A stretch of DNA of 64,000 bases from NCBI GenBank assembly GCA_964425225.1, contig CAYRMD010000015.1, positions 9,285 to 73,284 of the forward strand, read 5' to 3'. Positions within the stretch are counted from its first letter, which is position 1. Each line of letters starts with the position of its first letter. This DNA comes from BPJU01 sp964425225. Lineage in GTDB: Bacteria; Planctomycetota; Planctomycetia; Pirellulales; Pirellulaceae. Below are positions 54,813 to 64,000 of this stretch, piece by piece. The position numbers and the translations under genes are program-made. Below the pieces are notes generated by a model. It was given only the letters and a program-made list of their open reading frames with translations, had not been told where the DNA came from and ran no database searches.

Positions 54813-57800
54813 TTAGCCAGCTTCCCTAACCAGAGCCGTCGAGGCAATTTGGCCATCTTCACTTACATCGTCGAATCGGACCGAGACCCGCTTCGACACG
54901 CCGGATTCCTGCATCGTCACACCGTGCAGAGTATTGGCGGCGGTCATCGTTTTTTTCGAGTGCGTAACGATGACAAACTTGGTCCAGGCCAAGAAGTCAT
55001 GCAATACGTCGATAAACCGCTCGATGTTCGCCTCATCAAACGGTGCGTCCACTTCGTCCAAGATACAAAACGGACTGGGGCGGTATTGGAAGATAGCCAG
55101 AAGCAAGGCTACTGCCGTCAACGCTCGTTCACCACCGCTTAGCAATGAGTTCGAGAATGTTGGTTTGCCAGGTGGTGTTGCCACAATATCCACTCCGGCT
55201 TCCAGGACGTCGACATTCGGTTCGAGGGCCAAGTCAGCTCGCCCGCCGCCAAATGCCTTGCGATAAATGGACTGAAAGTTTGCCCGAACAGCTTCTAAGG
55301 TTTCCAAGAACAATCGGCGACAATCGGAATTGGTCCTTTGAATAAGCCGCTCTAAGGACTGCTTGGCATGGCGAAGATCATCGTATTGGGCAGCCAGGTG
55401 GTTGTAGCGGCTCTCCAGAGACTCTAGTTCTTCCACGGCCTGGAGGTTGACGGCACCAAACTGTTGGATTTGCTGCCGGAGGTTTTCGATCTGGTTGGCC
55501 ATGGCAGCGCGCTGTTCGGTTGATTGCTCCGATGCGGCCGTGCCCTGCCAATCGGTAATTTCGATTCCCAATTCATCGCGGACACGGGCCTCCAGCAACG
55601 AACGGGCCTGTCGCAGTTGTTCGACGTCCAGCTCCAGGCGGTGAGCGGTTTCTTGAAGCTGCTGTTGGCGGCGGAGCAGTTGTTGGATCGTTCGTTGCAG
55701 CCGCTGCCGGTGGATTTCCAAATCGCTTCGAGCCCGAACGGTGGTGTCGAGCAATTGTTCGAGCTGTTGCTTGTCCCAATAGAATTGAGCCAGCTCTGAG
55801 GTGGCCGTCAGAATTACTCGTTCGCTCAACCGCCTCCGTTCGGTAACGCGCTCCAAATTCCCACGCGCTTCATCAAGCACGCGGTGCACCTCGGCGCACG
55901 TCTCTTCGAGTTGCTGCAGTTGAGACTGAAGGGCTTCCAGACGTTGGCGGGCCGCGCTCAGTTCGATCTGTCGCTGCGCTCGGAGCTCGACTTGTTGTTG
56001 CCGTCTGCGGTCAGCACGGTCCCGCTCATCCAATGCTTTGGTGAGTTGCTCTTCCGTTTGCCGCAGTTGTTGTTCGCCTTCTTCGCGCTGCCGGCTTACG
56101 CTGCGCAGTTTTGCACCCAGCACGTCAATCAACTGAAGGGATTGCTGTTTCTTGCGTTCGGCTTGTTCCAGGCGGTTTCGGCACGCAGCTTGTTCATGAG
56201 AGGCAGCTTGAATCATCGCACGTTTTTGCACCAAAGCTTCGTGGGCGGTCCGCTCCTCTTCAACCAAACGCCGCATTTGGACTTCCAGTTGTTCGACGTG
56301 CTCAGCCCAGCGCCGCACTTCCAGCTCTGCTTCGGATGCCAATCGTTCTACGCGTGCCAGTTCGCTCCGGAGAGCTTGAATCTCGGTGCGACGCGTGATG
56401 GGTTGTTGGTCCGAAGGTCGAGGTCCCACGACAAGCCGCCCATCGCGTTCAAGAACCGCGCCGTCGAGTGTTACGAATCGCGCCCGGCCGGGGGTCGAGC
56501 GATGGCATTGCCACGCGATGGCCAGGGATTCGACTAAGTAGGTGCGCCCCAACAGATACTCGACCAAGAGACGGACATTGTGAGGGCATTCGACCATTCG
56601 GTCCAGTCGGCGGAGAACGCCAGGCCGGCCCTCCCAGCGGGCCGGACGCCGGTCGATACGCTGCGGCACATTCTGGAGGCTTACCAGATGCACGGGCCCT
56701 TTCAAATCGCCGGCCTGACTGGACCAATGCTCCAAAGCTTCGTTGGAAGTCAGCACCACCCATCGTGCCGCATCGCCGAGCGCCGCATCCACGTATGGCG
56801 CATCAAACGGTTCGCACTGCAATAGATCGGCGAGCGTACCTAGAATCTCGCTGTGTCCCCGATCGCGGTACTCCAGCAATTGCCGCTCCCCTGGCCCGAT
56901 ACTTTGGTCGTTCTGTTGCCACTCCTCCAGAAGCTTTAGCCGCTGTTCGATGGCCTGTTGGCTATGCCGCCATTGCAATGCCTCTTGGTGCCTTCGGTCA
57001 TGGACACGTCGAGCTTGAGCCAACTCATGTTGGGCCTGTTGTACGGCGCGTTGTGCCGAATGGAGTTCAGCCGAAAGCTGCTCTTGCTCGGCCAGGAACC
57101 GACCCAATCGCTCCTGCCACTGCTCCAGTTCCCGCGACTGTTCATCTGCTTGCCGCAGGGCCTCGGCGCGATTCGCTTCTGCCGCCGCCAATTCGGCTCC
57201 TAGCCGACTCTCCTCACTACCCAGACGGCCGAGCAGCCGCATGATGTTGAGCTGTTCGAGTCGCAGGGCGTGAACCTGCTGATCGAGTTGAGCCCATTGG
57301 GAACTAAGATCTGCCAGCAATTGATCCTGCTCGCGGCAATCCTCTTGCAGCGCCAACCATCGGCGGTGCTGCTCTTCTACATGCATCCGCCCATGTTTGA
57401 CGCGATCCTGTAACTGGTCAGCTCGACGCACGGCAGCTCGTTCGTGCTCAAGATGCAATCTGACTTCTTCATGGAGTTCGTCGAGTCGCGCTCGCTCCAA
57501 TTCCGCCACTGATTGGCGTGCAGCAATCTGATCGCGCAAGGTTACCAACTGCTCTTGGCACGTGCGCCATTGCGTGTCCAGTTGCGCGGCTTGCTGTTCG
57601 AAGTCGTGCAACTGCCTTTCCAGCGATTCGCGCTCGGCGACAACCTGCCCCAACTTCTGCTGTTCCTCCTGGAGGCGCTTGTGGGCCTCGTCGAAGCGCC
57701 GTACCAATCGCTGCCAATCACACCAGGCTACCTCTGCCCGCAGTTGGCTAAGTTGTTCGCTTAGCTGCCGATACTGGCGAGCCTTTTCGGCTTGCGACCG

Positions 57801-58412
57801 AACCGTCTCCAACCTCTGCCGAACCTCGTCCACCAGATCGCCAAGCCGCAACAAATTCTGTTCGACACGCTCTAATCGCCGCTCGGCTTCTTGCCGCTTG
57901 GCCCGGAAGCGACTGATTCCGGCTGCTTCCTCAAATAGTGCCCGCCGTTCTTTGGGACTAGCTTGCAGCAGTTGATCGACTTTGCCCTGTTCGATGATGC
58001 TATAGGCATCGGTTCCCAAACCCGTGCCGCGAAACAGGTCGCGCACATCCTTCAATCGGCATGGCTGGCCATTGATAAGGTATTCACCTTCGCCGCTGCG
58101 GTAGACGCGCCGCGTAATCCGTACCTCATCGGCATCGATAGCCAAAAGTCGCTGGTGGTTATCAAAGAAGAGGGTCGCCTCGGCCATCCCCATCATTTTG
58201 CGGGCATTGGTCCCTTTAAAAATCACATCGGCCATCTCTTTTCCGCGCAGACTCTTGGCACTCTGCTCACCCAACACCCATCGGATCGCGTCCACCACAT
58301 TGGACTTGCCCGACCCATTTGGTCCAACAATGACAGTGATACCCGGGGGGAACTCAAAACGCGTTTTGTCGGCAAAACTCTTAAAGCCGTATAGTTCCAA
58401 TGCCTGCAGCAT
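54813..58412 (-). CDS. smc: chromosome partition protein SMC
   Basis: 1199 residues from ATG 58412 (MLQALELYGFKSFADKT), the start conserved in the family; GTG 58439 would add nine residues. Walker A GPNGSGKSN in the N-terminal head, long coiled coils (~165-510 and ~690-1010), a hinge (~510-660, LLEYRDRGHSEILGTLADLL ... VTLDGAVLERDGRLVVG), and the C-terminal head with signature LLSGGERALTAVALLLA and Walker B FCILDEVDAPFDEANIERF. It compacts chromosomes as a dimer with ScpA/B, not found here. The FlgI-like lipoprotein gene ends 64 bases upstream on the same strand. Confidence 0.95.
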   Translation of the reverse strand: MLQALELYGFKSFADKTRFEFPPGITVIVGPNGSGKSNVVDAIRWVLGEQSAKSLRGKEMADVIFKGTNARKMMGMAEATLFFDNHQRLLAIDADEVRITRRVYRSGEGEYLINGQPCRLKDVRDLFRGTGLGTDAYSIIEQGKVDQLLQASPKERRALFEEAAGISRFRAKRQEAERRLERVEQNLLRLGDLVDEVRQRLETVRSQAEKARQYRQLSEQLSQLRAEVAWCDWQRLVRRFDEAHKRLQEEQQKLGQVVAERESLERQLHDFEQQAAQLDTQWRTCQEQLVTLRDQIAARQSVAELERARLDELHEEVRLHLEHERAAVRRADQLQDRVKHGRMHVEEQHRRWLALQEDCREQDQLLADLSSQWAQLDQQVHALRLEQLNIMRLLGRLGSEESRLGAELAAAEANRAEALRQADEQSRELEQWQERLGRFLAEQEQLSAELHSAQRAVQQAQHELAQARRVHDRRHQEALQWRHSQQAIEQRLKLLEEWQQNDQSIGPGERQLLEYRDRGHSEILGTLADLLQCEPFDAPYVDAALGDAARWVVLTSNEALEHWSSQAGDLKGPVHLVSLQNVPQRIDRRPARWEGRPGVLRRLDRMVECPHNVRLLVEYLLGRTYLVESLAIAWQCHRSTPGRARFVTLDGAVLERDGRLVVGPRPSDQQPITRRTEIQALRSELARVERLASEAELEVRRWAEHVEQLEVQMRRLVEEERTAHEALVQKRAMIQAASHEQAACRNRLEQAERKKQQSLQLIDVLGAKLRSVSRQREEGEQQLRQTEEQLTKALDERDRADRRRQQQVELRAQRQIELSAARQRLEALQSQLQQLEETCAEVHRVLDEARGNLERVTERRRLSERVILTATSELAQFYWDKQQLEQLLDTTVRARSDLEIHRQRLQRTIQQLLRRQQQLQETAHRLELDVEQLRQARSLLEARVRDELGIEITDWQGTAASEQSTEQRAAMANQIENLRQQIQQFGAVNLQAVEELESLESRYNHLAAQYDDLRHAKQSLERLIQRTNSDCRRLFLETLEAVRANFQSIYRKAFGGGRADLALEPNVDVLEAGVDIVATPPGKPTFSNSLLSGGERALTAVALLLAIFQYRPSPFCILDEVDAPFDEANIERFIDVLHDFLAWTKFVIVTHSKKTMTAANTLHGVTMQESGVSKRVSVRFDDVSEDGQIASTALVREAG

Positions 58413-58476
58413 ATCCAATCCATGCTGAGCTTGGGTCACTAGCCGAGCAGCGCACCGTGGAGGGCCTGCTGGCTAA

Positions 58477-60339
58477 TCAAGAACGATCGCTTTTCCACCA
58501 TCCGGCGATTGTACGCCACCAACTCTGGTCATTGACAGAGGAGGCTACGGGCGACGGCTCAGCCGTGTGGTCTTCTGATGAGCTAGCGCGGGCGGAGCGG
58601 TCGTTCGCCTCCGTGGGCAGCCGGTCGCGGAAAAGCTCTGGCACCGGCAGCAACGAGCGGTTGGCCGGCACCGAATCGTCCGGCGGTGACTCTTCGGTTC
58701 GTTGGAACGTGCGTCCGGCGAGCGGTTGCGCGTTTACTGCCAAGCGTGCCGACAGGAATCCCCCTACTTTGGCAGCACGAATCAGTTGAAACACGTCGTC
58801 ATAACGAGCCCCCTGGCTGACCAGCGTACGAATCACATCGTCTAACCGGTACGAACAGACCACCTCGTGATCTTCTTCACCAGGCTCAAAGCGGATCACT
58901 TTTAGCTGGTGATCATCCAGCCGCTTGATCATCAGGCGCTTGCCGGCTAGGAGAAACGGAGGGGGAGTAAGTTGCAGGTCCGATCCGTAAAGTACGATTT
59001 CTTGTCGACGACTTCGGGCAAAATGAACCATTGGCTCGCCGCTCACGGGTAACACATGCAAGGCGAACGAATCACCGAGAAGCTCGCCTTTGATCATTGG
59101 GTCGCGCGGATTGCGAGCGTACATTGCCCGAAATGCTCCGTAGCGCGTTTCGGCACTCGGCTCGGAGAGCAACTCGTACAGCGCGTCATAGGCTTCCACG
59201 TGATCCAAGGTCGACAGGGCGGTCAGCGCATACCAACGAAAGGCACGATGCTTTCGAGCCGCTTGGGCCAACACCCGTACTCCTTCCGGTTCACCTAAGT
59301 ATGCGATAGCCTCGGCAGCATAAAATTGCACCTCCGGGTCGCTGGAGGCCAGGCCTTTGCGAAGCACCTCCAGTCCATCTTTGCCGATCGCCTCTAATTC
59401 CAACGCAGCTTCTGCGGACGTAGTGGGCTCCAGTAGTTTGCCTTCCAACCGCTGCAAACGCAGCGCTCGGTCCGTGGAGGATTCCGGAAGGGGGATGCTG
59501 CGTACTACCCGCATGTAACGTGCGACGTTGTTACGGTAGCGCGGTGGTATGGAAAGTTCGATGTAATTGGAATTAAGGGGCCGAGCCACCCCTTTTTTGT
59601 CGCCATTTTCGTAGTGATAAAAGCGCTCGTTGATCGCTGCCCCAATCTGCGCACTGGCACGCACCGAAGCGGCGTTCTCTCGAAGAGCCAGTCCCAGTTT
59701 CCGAGAAATGAGCGATACGCCGCCACCGAGCACACGCCCGCGGACCCATTGCTCGGGCCGCGCCGTTCCCGGTTCCTCGAACACTGCGTCGACCAACACG
59801 TCCCCGCCAGCCAACGCATCGACGTCCCCCTGACGCACCTGGTGGTAAACCAGGGCTACCTGCCGCAAACGAGCTTGCATGAGCCAACCACCGGCCAGTG
59901 AAGTCGTTTCGGAACCGGGCGGCGTCATAACTTCCACATCGACACGGTCACCTTTCTGAACGCCCGGAGGTAAATAAGCCCGTAAGCGGACAAGCGAAGT
60001 GCGTTTGGAAGCCAACACCACCTGTGGCTGTGCCGTCTCATGCGAAAGCATCTCGGCCAGTAGTGCGTCCCGTTCCGGCGACGGTGGCGGGTCGCTCCCG
60101 GTGTTCTCTAACCGTGTCACTAGCCCGACTCCCTCAACCAAATAGTAGTTCATTCCCGCAGGTAGAGCTAAGTCACCCACCAAAGGCGAACCGGTGGCAC
60201 TTTCGGCCACGGCGGGCTCCAAATCCGGGCTTTGGGTACACAACAACGGAGATTGACATCCGTAACTCATCCAGCTCAACAACGCGCTTGTACCCAACCA
60301 CCAATGGACAAGCCGCTTCCCTACGGTGCTTCGCCCCAT
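58477..60339 (-). CDS. FlgI-like P-ring-domain lipoprotein with HEAT-type repeats
   Basis: 620 residues. The N-terminus ends in MSYGC, a lipobox, so the mature protein is probably lipid-anchored. Residues ~55-245 resemble the flagellar P-ring protein FlgI: LVEGVGLVTRLENTGSD, AYLPPGVQKGDRVDVEVMTPPGSETTSLAGGWL, then a diverged GRVLGGG part. Residues ~300-420 contain helical HEAT-like repeats (LRKGLASSDPEVQFYAAEAIAYLGEPEGVRVLAQAARKHRAFRWYAL). A beta-rich part and a Ser/Asp-rich tail follow. No flagellar genes are near, so a role in an envelope ring or scaffold is more likely than a flagellum. Confidence 0.8.
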   Translation of the reverse strand: MGRSTVGKRLVHWWLGTSALLSWMSYGCQSPLLCTQSPDLEPAVAESATGSPLVGDLALPAGMNYYLVEGVGLVTRLENTGSDPPPSPERDALLAEMLSHETAQPQVVLASKRTSLVRLRAYLPPGVQKGDRVDVEVMTPPGSETTSLAGGWLMQARLRQVALVYHQVRQGDVDALAGGDVLVDAVFEEPGTARPEQWVRGRVLGGGVSLISRKLGLALRENAASVRASAQIGAAINERFYHYENGDKKGVARPLNSNYIELSIPPRYRNNVARYMRVVRSIPLPESSTDRALRLQRLEGKLLEPTTSAEAALELEAIGKDGLEVLRKGLASSDPEVQFYAAEAIAYLGEPEGVRVLAQAARKHRAFRWYALTALSTLDHVEAYDALYELLSEPSAETRYGAFRAMYARNPRDPMIKGELLGDSFALHVLPVSGEPMVHFARSRRQEIVLYGSDLQLTPPPFLLAGKRLMIKRLDDHQLKVIRFEPGEEDHEVVCSYRLDDVIRTLVSQGARYDDVFQLIRAAKVGGFLSARLAVNAQPLAGRTFQRTEESPPDDSVPANRSLLPVPELFRDRLPTEANDRSARASSSEDHTAEPSPVASSVNDQSWWRTIAGWWKSDRS

Positions 60340-60469
60340 GGTGCTTTCCTTCGCCCCTTAATCGACAGGACTACCTTGCTTGACGTTGCCCGAACGATGT
60401 CATGCCTTTTATTCCATGCAGCATCCCGGCTCGTGGCAGACAATAGTCGCATTGCCAGATGGTGGCAAG

Positions 60470-60760
60470 ATCAACACGAGTGTTAAGCTGACAGAATGGT
60501 GCGTGGGTCTTGGTTGTAGGTGGAATTCTGCTGAAAAAGCTGGCCATGGCGGAAGTTTGCCTATTTTCCGCGGCAACAGTGGAAACGAGATATCTGTCTC
60601 GAGGAGATAAAATGGTTCGGTCATTTGCCGAAGCTGGCACGGGCGTGCTTTTTTTCGGCTCGACCTAACGTGAGCTGCTGCGGGTGGTTCTTGACAAGGC
60701 GCTGCGTCGAGCGAGGGCTCCACAGAGCCGCGACTGTTAGCGAGCGGTGCCCCAACAGAC
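60470..60760 (-). repeat. dispersed intergenic repeat, inverted copy 3
   Basis: The reverse complement matches the copies at 6309-6695 and 21868-22262: its minus strand carries GGCAAACTTCCGCCATGGCC, GCCTTGTCAAGAACCACCC and GAGCCCTCGCTCGACGCAGCG in the same order. It opposes the orientation of the block that follows. Confidence 0.65.
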
Positions 60761-61670
60761 CCGCAACCGTTCAGGAGCGCCACAATGCGAATCGCGCCAG
60801 GTTCTTTCACCCGGTCGGCTTGTAAATCCGCTTCTACAGGTCGTGCGCTCCCCGGGTGCACCAAGTCCGCGGCGCCACCGCCGTGGATGCCGATGAACTT
60901 ATGCCGTACGCTTCCCCACAAACGCACAAATTAGGGCACGTGCTGCTCCGATGACGCACCTACTTACAGTCACGATCGCAAACAGCGTCAAAGGCTAGTC
61001 ACGTCGCTGGTCGCATCTTGTGCTAGCAAGACCCGCACGAGAACGTTTTACCAACGACAGTGTGGCACACCCCCAAGCAACCTTGTAGCGCGACTTAAGC
61101 CGTCTTGGGCACACGTACTCTAACCTATCGGGACAACGGCGGTTTTCGCCACGTTACTGAGGAACGGGTCAAAAACTTTCCAAAATCCCTCCTTTCTCTA
61201 GAGATTCCGATCATACTTTTTTTCACTAATCTCACCGCTCGCAGCAAATTACTAAACCAACGAGGCGTGGTGCCTGTCCCGCGTTCCAAGGTGCCTGTCC
61301 CCGGGCCGGAGGAAACTGTCCCCAAACTTGGTACCACCCTCTTTAACTTACGAGTATGATTATCGACATACTTACGTATAGTAGGTTCGCCTGTAGTGGT
61401 TACGGCGGTTAAAAATACCTTGAGCCTTGAAGCGCACGCTGCCGACGTTCTGGACACGCGACCTTGGAAACCTCTTAACTATCGAGATTGCTGACACGCG
61501 GTGTTGCTTATGGGCATAGATAATCGCTAGCAGCCAAAGCTCAACATGACGTTTGAGACGCCAGGAAAAGAAACGCTAGCAAATCGGTGCATGGCAGCTT
61601 TCCGAATGGGAATTCTCGCCCGCAGCTTCGGGTTAGCTAACCGTTGGCGACAACGAACGATTGGTCCACT
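60715..61670 (+). repeat. long composite intergenic repeat, block B
   Basis: Paralogue of block A (20885-21860), with the same modules in the same order, including AATGCGAATCGCGCCAGGTT, TTCTACAGGTCGTGCGCT, TGCTAGCAAGACCCGCACG, CGACTTAAG, the 21-base tandem, TTATCGACATACTTACGTAT, CGCTAGCAGCCAAAGC, TTCCGAATGGGAATTC and CGAACGATTGGTCCACTATA. Divergence is substantial. No gene inside. Confidence 0.8.
61268..61330 (+). repeat. 3 x 21-base tandem repeat (GGTGCCTGTCCC)
   Basis: Units start at 61268, 61289 and 61310, exactly 21 bases apart; the third is degenerate (AGGAAACTGTCCCC). Matches the tandem at 21455-21517. Confidence 0.8.
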
Positions 61671-61854
61671 ATACGAGTTGCTCCGAGACGTTCCTCGATG
61701 GCCAACGTTGCTCAAAGCCGAGCGTCCAGCACCGCCGCCAGCCTGCGGAGATTGGCGCACAGACAATTGCAAGTAGGCTTTGGACGAACTCGAATAGCGC
61801 AAAGACGCCGTGGCTCACGTAGGCGATCGCAACGGGCGTACAGTTTTCCGTGCG

Positions 61855-62050
61855 TCTTAGGGCCTTTGCGTTGAAATGGCCGCTCCCTTACGGTCGCGGC
61901 TCTGTTACGCTGTGGCTTGACGCAGCGCCTTTGCCAAGGAGCGGACGTGGACAACAGCTCCGCTTACTTCTCCTTGACCGAAAATAAGGCACGCCTATGC
62001 CAGGACGGCCAAACTAAGGAAAGATCTCACTTACAAAAAAGACGCACACA
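61855..62050 (+). repeat. dispersed intergenic repeat, partial copy 4
   Basis: GCCGCTCCCTTACGGTCGCG, TGACGCAGCGCCTTTGCCAA and the end CTTACAAAAAAGACGCACAC match the 3' two thirds of copies 1 and 2. It lies just before the YhaO-like gene. Confidence 0.7.
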
Positions 62051-62158
62051 CAAAGCGCTCTAGCCTATCTTCTCACGTTCCGTTTATATTGCCGCAGTAT
62101 TGGAATGGACGAGTCGCGCTTGGTCGACGCCTTGGCAGACCATGCAAGGAGGTGTGGC

Positions 62159-63358
62159 ATGCTCCCGCGACCTATTCGCTTTCTGCACGCTGGAGACTTT
62201 CGGCTTCAGGAGCCGGTTCGTATCGGGCTTCACTGGAACGACACTGTGGCCGACACTCTCCTCGAAGCGCCGCTGAAAGCCATGTGTCGAGTATTCGACC
62301 TTGCCATCGACGAGCAAGTAGACTTCGTATTACTATCTGGAGACCTATTGCATCCTTATCAAACCACTCCGCGAAGTTGGACTGCGCTGCGGGAGCAGTT
62401 CGACCGTCTTGCTCAATCCAAAATTCCCGTTTATTGGGCGGGTGGACGATTGGATGGACCGGACCATTGGCCGGCCGCCATGGAATTCCCGGCCAATGTG
62501 TTCCACTTTCCGTCGCGCCGTTGGTGCCAACAACCGCATTGGATTGACAGCACCACGGCTGTAGCGATTTACGGCCGAAGCGCATCGGCCGCTGGGCGCA
62601 ATCTTGATCGGGACTTGCCCCCGGTCTCAGCCGACGGCTTTGCCGTAGTGGTAACGAACAGTGAACTACAAGCCGAAAACGTAACTGGCAGCCCCGTTCG
62701 TTACTGGGCCTTAGGCGGCCGGCCCGTGAAACGAACGCTTATCGAACAACCCACCCGTATCGCTCACTATTGCGGCACCCCACAAGCGCGCGTGCCCAAT
62801 GACGTCCAGTCATTCGGATGCACACTGGTAGAAGCAGCAGCCGATGGCACCTTAAAGGCGATCCATGTGCCGGTCGACGTGGTGCGGTATACGACCGAGC
62901 GGCTGCTGGTTCGTGACGCCGTATCGTTGGAAGAACTGCTGCGGCTGCTGACGGAACGCGGCAGGCACGTGTGTGCATCAGCCAACGGAAGATGGATGCT
63001 GATTACGTGGCAGATCGAATCGGGTCCAACGACCGCGGCGTGGATCATGAGGGAAGAGACTCTCGAGAACCTTGTCGAGCAATTGACCCCGGTCGCCATT
63101 GCCACTGGTTGGTGGCCATGGGCCATTGTGCCGTTACTGGACGGTGAACTTCCGGCCGCCTGGTACGAAGAGCAATCTCTGGTGGGTGATTTCCTGCGGA
63201 TTACGCGCCAGGCGGAGCACTTCGAGTCGGAAGTTTCGACACCAGATTATTTGGCAAACAACGAGGTTTTTGCCTTGCCAGAGAACCTTGCCTGCATCGA
63301 CAGCTTTGAGGTTCGCGAGGCAAGTGTTCTGGGAGCCGTGGCACTACGAGGTCCGTAG
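62159..63358 (+). CDS. SbcD/YhaO-like metallophosphoesterase, apparently inactive
   Basis: 399 residues from ATG 62159, with AAGGAGG six bases upstream. Overall it fits the YhaO/SbcD nuclease subunit: N-terminal phosphoesterase fold with FLHAGDFRL, FVLLSGDLL, and a typical RYWALGG...YCGTPQAR. But the metal ligands are changed: DXH is DFR (R15), GNHD is AGGRLD (95-99), the HG of motif IV is TN (VVVTNSE), and GHXH is GGRP (186-189). Only D13 and D62 remain, so nuclease activity is unlikely. The AAA-ATPase partner gene starts 23 bases downstream. Probably a structural partner of that ATPase. Confidence 0.85.
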   Translation: MLPRPIRFLHAGDFRLQEPVRIGLHWNDTVADTLLEAPLKAMCRVFDLAIDEQVDFVLLSGDLLHPYQTTPRSWTALREQFDRLAQSKIPVYWAGGRLDGPDHWPAAMEFPANVFHFPSRRWCQQPHWIDSTTAVAIYGRSASAAGRNLDRDLPPVSADGFAVVVTNSELQAENVTGSPVRYWALGGRPVKRTLIEQPTRIAHYCGTPQARVPNDVQSFGCTLVEAAADGTLKAIHVPVDVVRYTTERLLVRDAVSLEELLRLLTERGRHVCASANGRWMLITWQIESGPTTAAWIMREETLENLVEQLTPVAIATGWWPWAIVPLLDGELPAAWYEEQSLVGDFLRITRQAEHFESEVSTPDYLANNEVFALPENLACIDSFEVREASVLGAVALRGP

Positions 63359-63381
63359 GAGTACCGGGAAGGAGACCGACG

Positions 63382-64000
63382 GTGAGAATCGTCAGATTGC
63401 ACGTCGAAGGATTCGGAATCTGGACCAACCTCATCCTCGAGGACCTCTCACCTGGCCTGACGGTAATATACGGACCGAACGAAGCTGGCAAGACCACGCT
63501 GATGCAGTTCGTTCGCACCGTGTTTTACGGCTTTTCCGACGAGCGTAAACGGCGATTCTGGCCGCCAGTGCATGGCGGCAACGGCGGTTCAATTTACCTT
63601 CGTACCATGAGCGGCGACTATTGTTTGGTACGCCGCGGCCCCGAAACTCCGGATGGGCACGATCGTGGTGCGGTACAACTATTGGGATCCGATGGTCAAG
63701 CGCGCGGAAGTACCGCCGTTACACAATTGTTGGGCCATGTCGACGAACCGATTTATGCCAACGTTTTCTCCATCGGCCTGGCTGAACTACAAGCGCTGGG
63801 AACGCTGCACGAATCACGCGCTGCAGATGAACTGTACAAGTTATCGAGCGGCGTGGATCGTGTGTCCTTGATCGAAATCCTACGTCAAATACAGCAGCGC
63901 TGTTGTTACTGGCTCTCGCCCGACGGCCGATCCGGTACGTGGGTGGATCTGGTTTCCTGGCGCGAGGGGCTAGCCGGCCAATGCGACGGCGCCACAAGAT
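63382..64000 (+). CDS. YhaN/SbcC-like AAA ATPase, N-terminal part (cut by window edge)
   Basis: The frame from GTG 63382 (AAGGAG seven bases upstream) stays open to the window end, giving at least 206 residues. It begins MRIVRLHVEGFGIWTNL and has Walker A GPNEAGKTTLMQFVRTVFYGF, then the YhaN-type region RRFWPPVHGGNGGSIYLR, GSTAVTQLLGHVDEPIYANVFSIGLAELQ and LSSGVDRVSLIEIL. The coiled coil and C-terminal head lie outside. It forms the SMC-like motor for the SbcD/YhaO-like partner directly upstream, likely in DNA-end repair or structural maintenance. Confidence 0.93.
   Translation, partial: MRIVRLHVEGFGIWTNLILEDLSPGLTVIYGPNEAGKTTLMQFVRTVFYGFSDERKRRFWPPVHGGNGGSIYLRTMSGDYCLVRRGPETPDGHDRGAVQLLGSDGQARGSTAVTQLLGHVDEPIYANVFSIGLAELQALGTLHESRAADELYKLSSGVDRVSLIEILRQIQQRCCYWLSPDGRSGTWVDLVSWREGLAGQCDGATR

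Noticed and set aside
61105..61359. Candidate small protein upstream of the YhaO-like gene.
   Set aside because: It lies wholly in repeat block B, and the corresponding region in block A is interrupted in that frame.

Overview
The window looks like a chromosomal segment of a planctomycete, probably a Pirellulales-like lineage. This rests on family content seen in the sequence: a Ser/Thr kinase with the planctomycete-type N-terminal helical segment, DUF1571, DUF1844 and DUF1611 proteins, secreted heme-motif proteins, a Tat-exported Gfo/Idh/MocA oxidoreductase, a PEP-CTERM protein, a FlgI-like lipoprotein with no flagellar genes nearby, and abundant intergenic repeats built on 'CTCCCTTACGGTCGCGG' and 'ACGCAGAGGCGCAGAG'. 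The species cannot be named from this. More than a quarter of the window is non-coding, and several genes are visibly decayed.

1-6.2 kb: the end of an alpha/beta hydrolase, two eroded genes (a small membrane protein and a SnoaL-like protein), a small conserved protein, a [2Fe-2S] ferredoxin/PII pair, a PEP-CTERM protein, and a protein whose layout (phosphoacceptor-less receiver, coiled coil, RsbU_N/KaiA-like bundle) recalls the clock protein KaiA. 6.2-20.7 kb: two convergent exported proteins with heme-type motifs, DUF1844, a lone beta-ketoacyl-ACP synthase, DUF983, a Ser/Thr kinase, DUF1571, a type II NADH dehydrogenase fused to a cyclic-nucleotide-binding domain, and an enolase-superfamily epimerase. 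20.7-31.6 kb: a large repeat block, a DUF1611 protein that with the epimerase resembles the DgcN-DgcA D-amino-acid module, an MBOAT/SGNH O-acetylation pair, a Gfo/Idh/MocA protein, a beta-sandwich/PPC-type protein and a TPR protein.

31.8-46.9 kb: FG-GAP protein, DapA-family aldolase, then leftward genes for phosphohexomutase, tail-specific protease and SppA, an AttEFGH-like ABC exporter operon (ATPase, fused double permease, AttH lipoprotein), and an aldo/keto reductase. 47-53.6 kb: an NsrR-like Rrf2 regulator with a heme c DUF3365 protein ending in a clear terminator, a dead DDE transposase, the moaC - polyprenyl synthetase - birA operon, and an HTH-receiver regulator with its own terminator. 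54.8-64 kb: SMC, the FlgI-like HEAT-repeat lipoprotein, a second large repeat block paralogous to the first, and a YhaO/YhaN (SbcD/SbcC-like) pair in which the nuclease subunit has lost its metal-binding histidines. The YhaN gene runs off the right edge.

I see no CRISPR array, rRNA, complete tRNA or intact insertion sequence. The most unusual items are the KaiA-like protein, the apparently inactive SbcD-like subunit, the split DgcN-DgcA-like pair around a repeat block, and the two paralogous repeat blocks of more than 1 kb.
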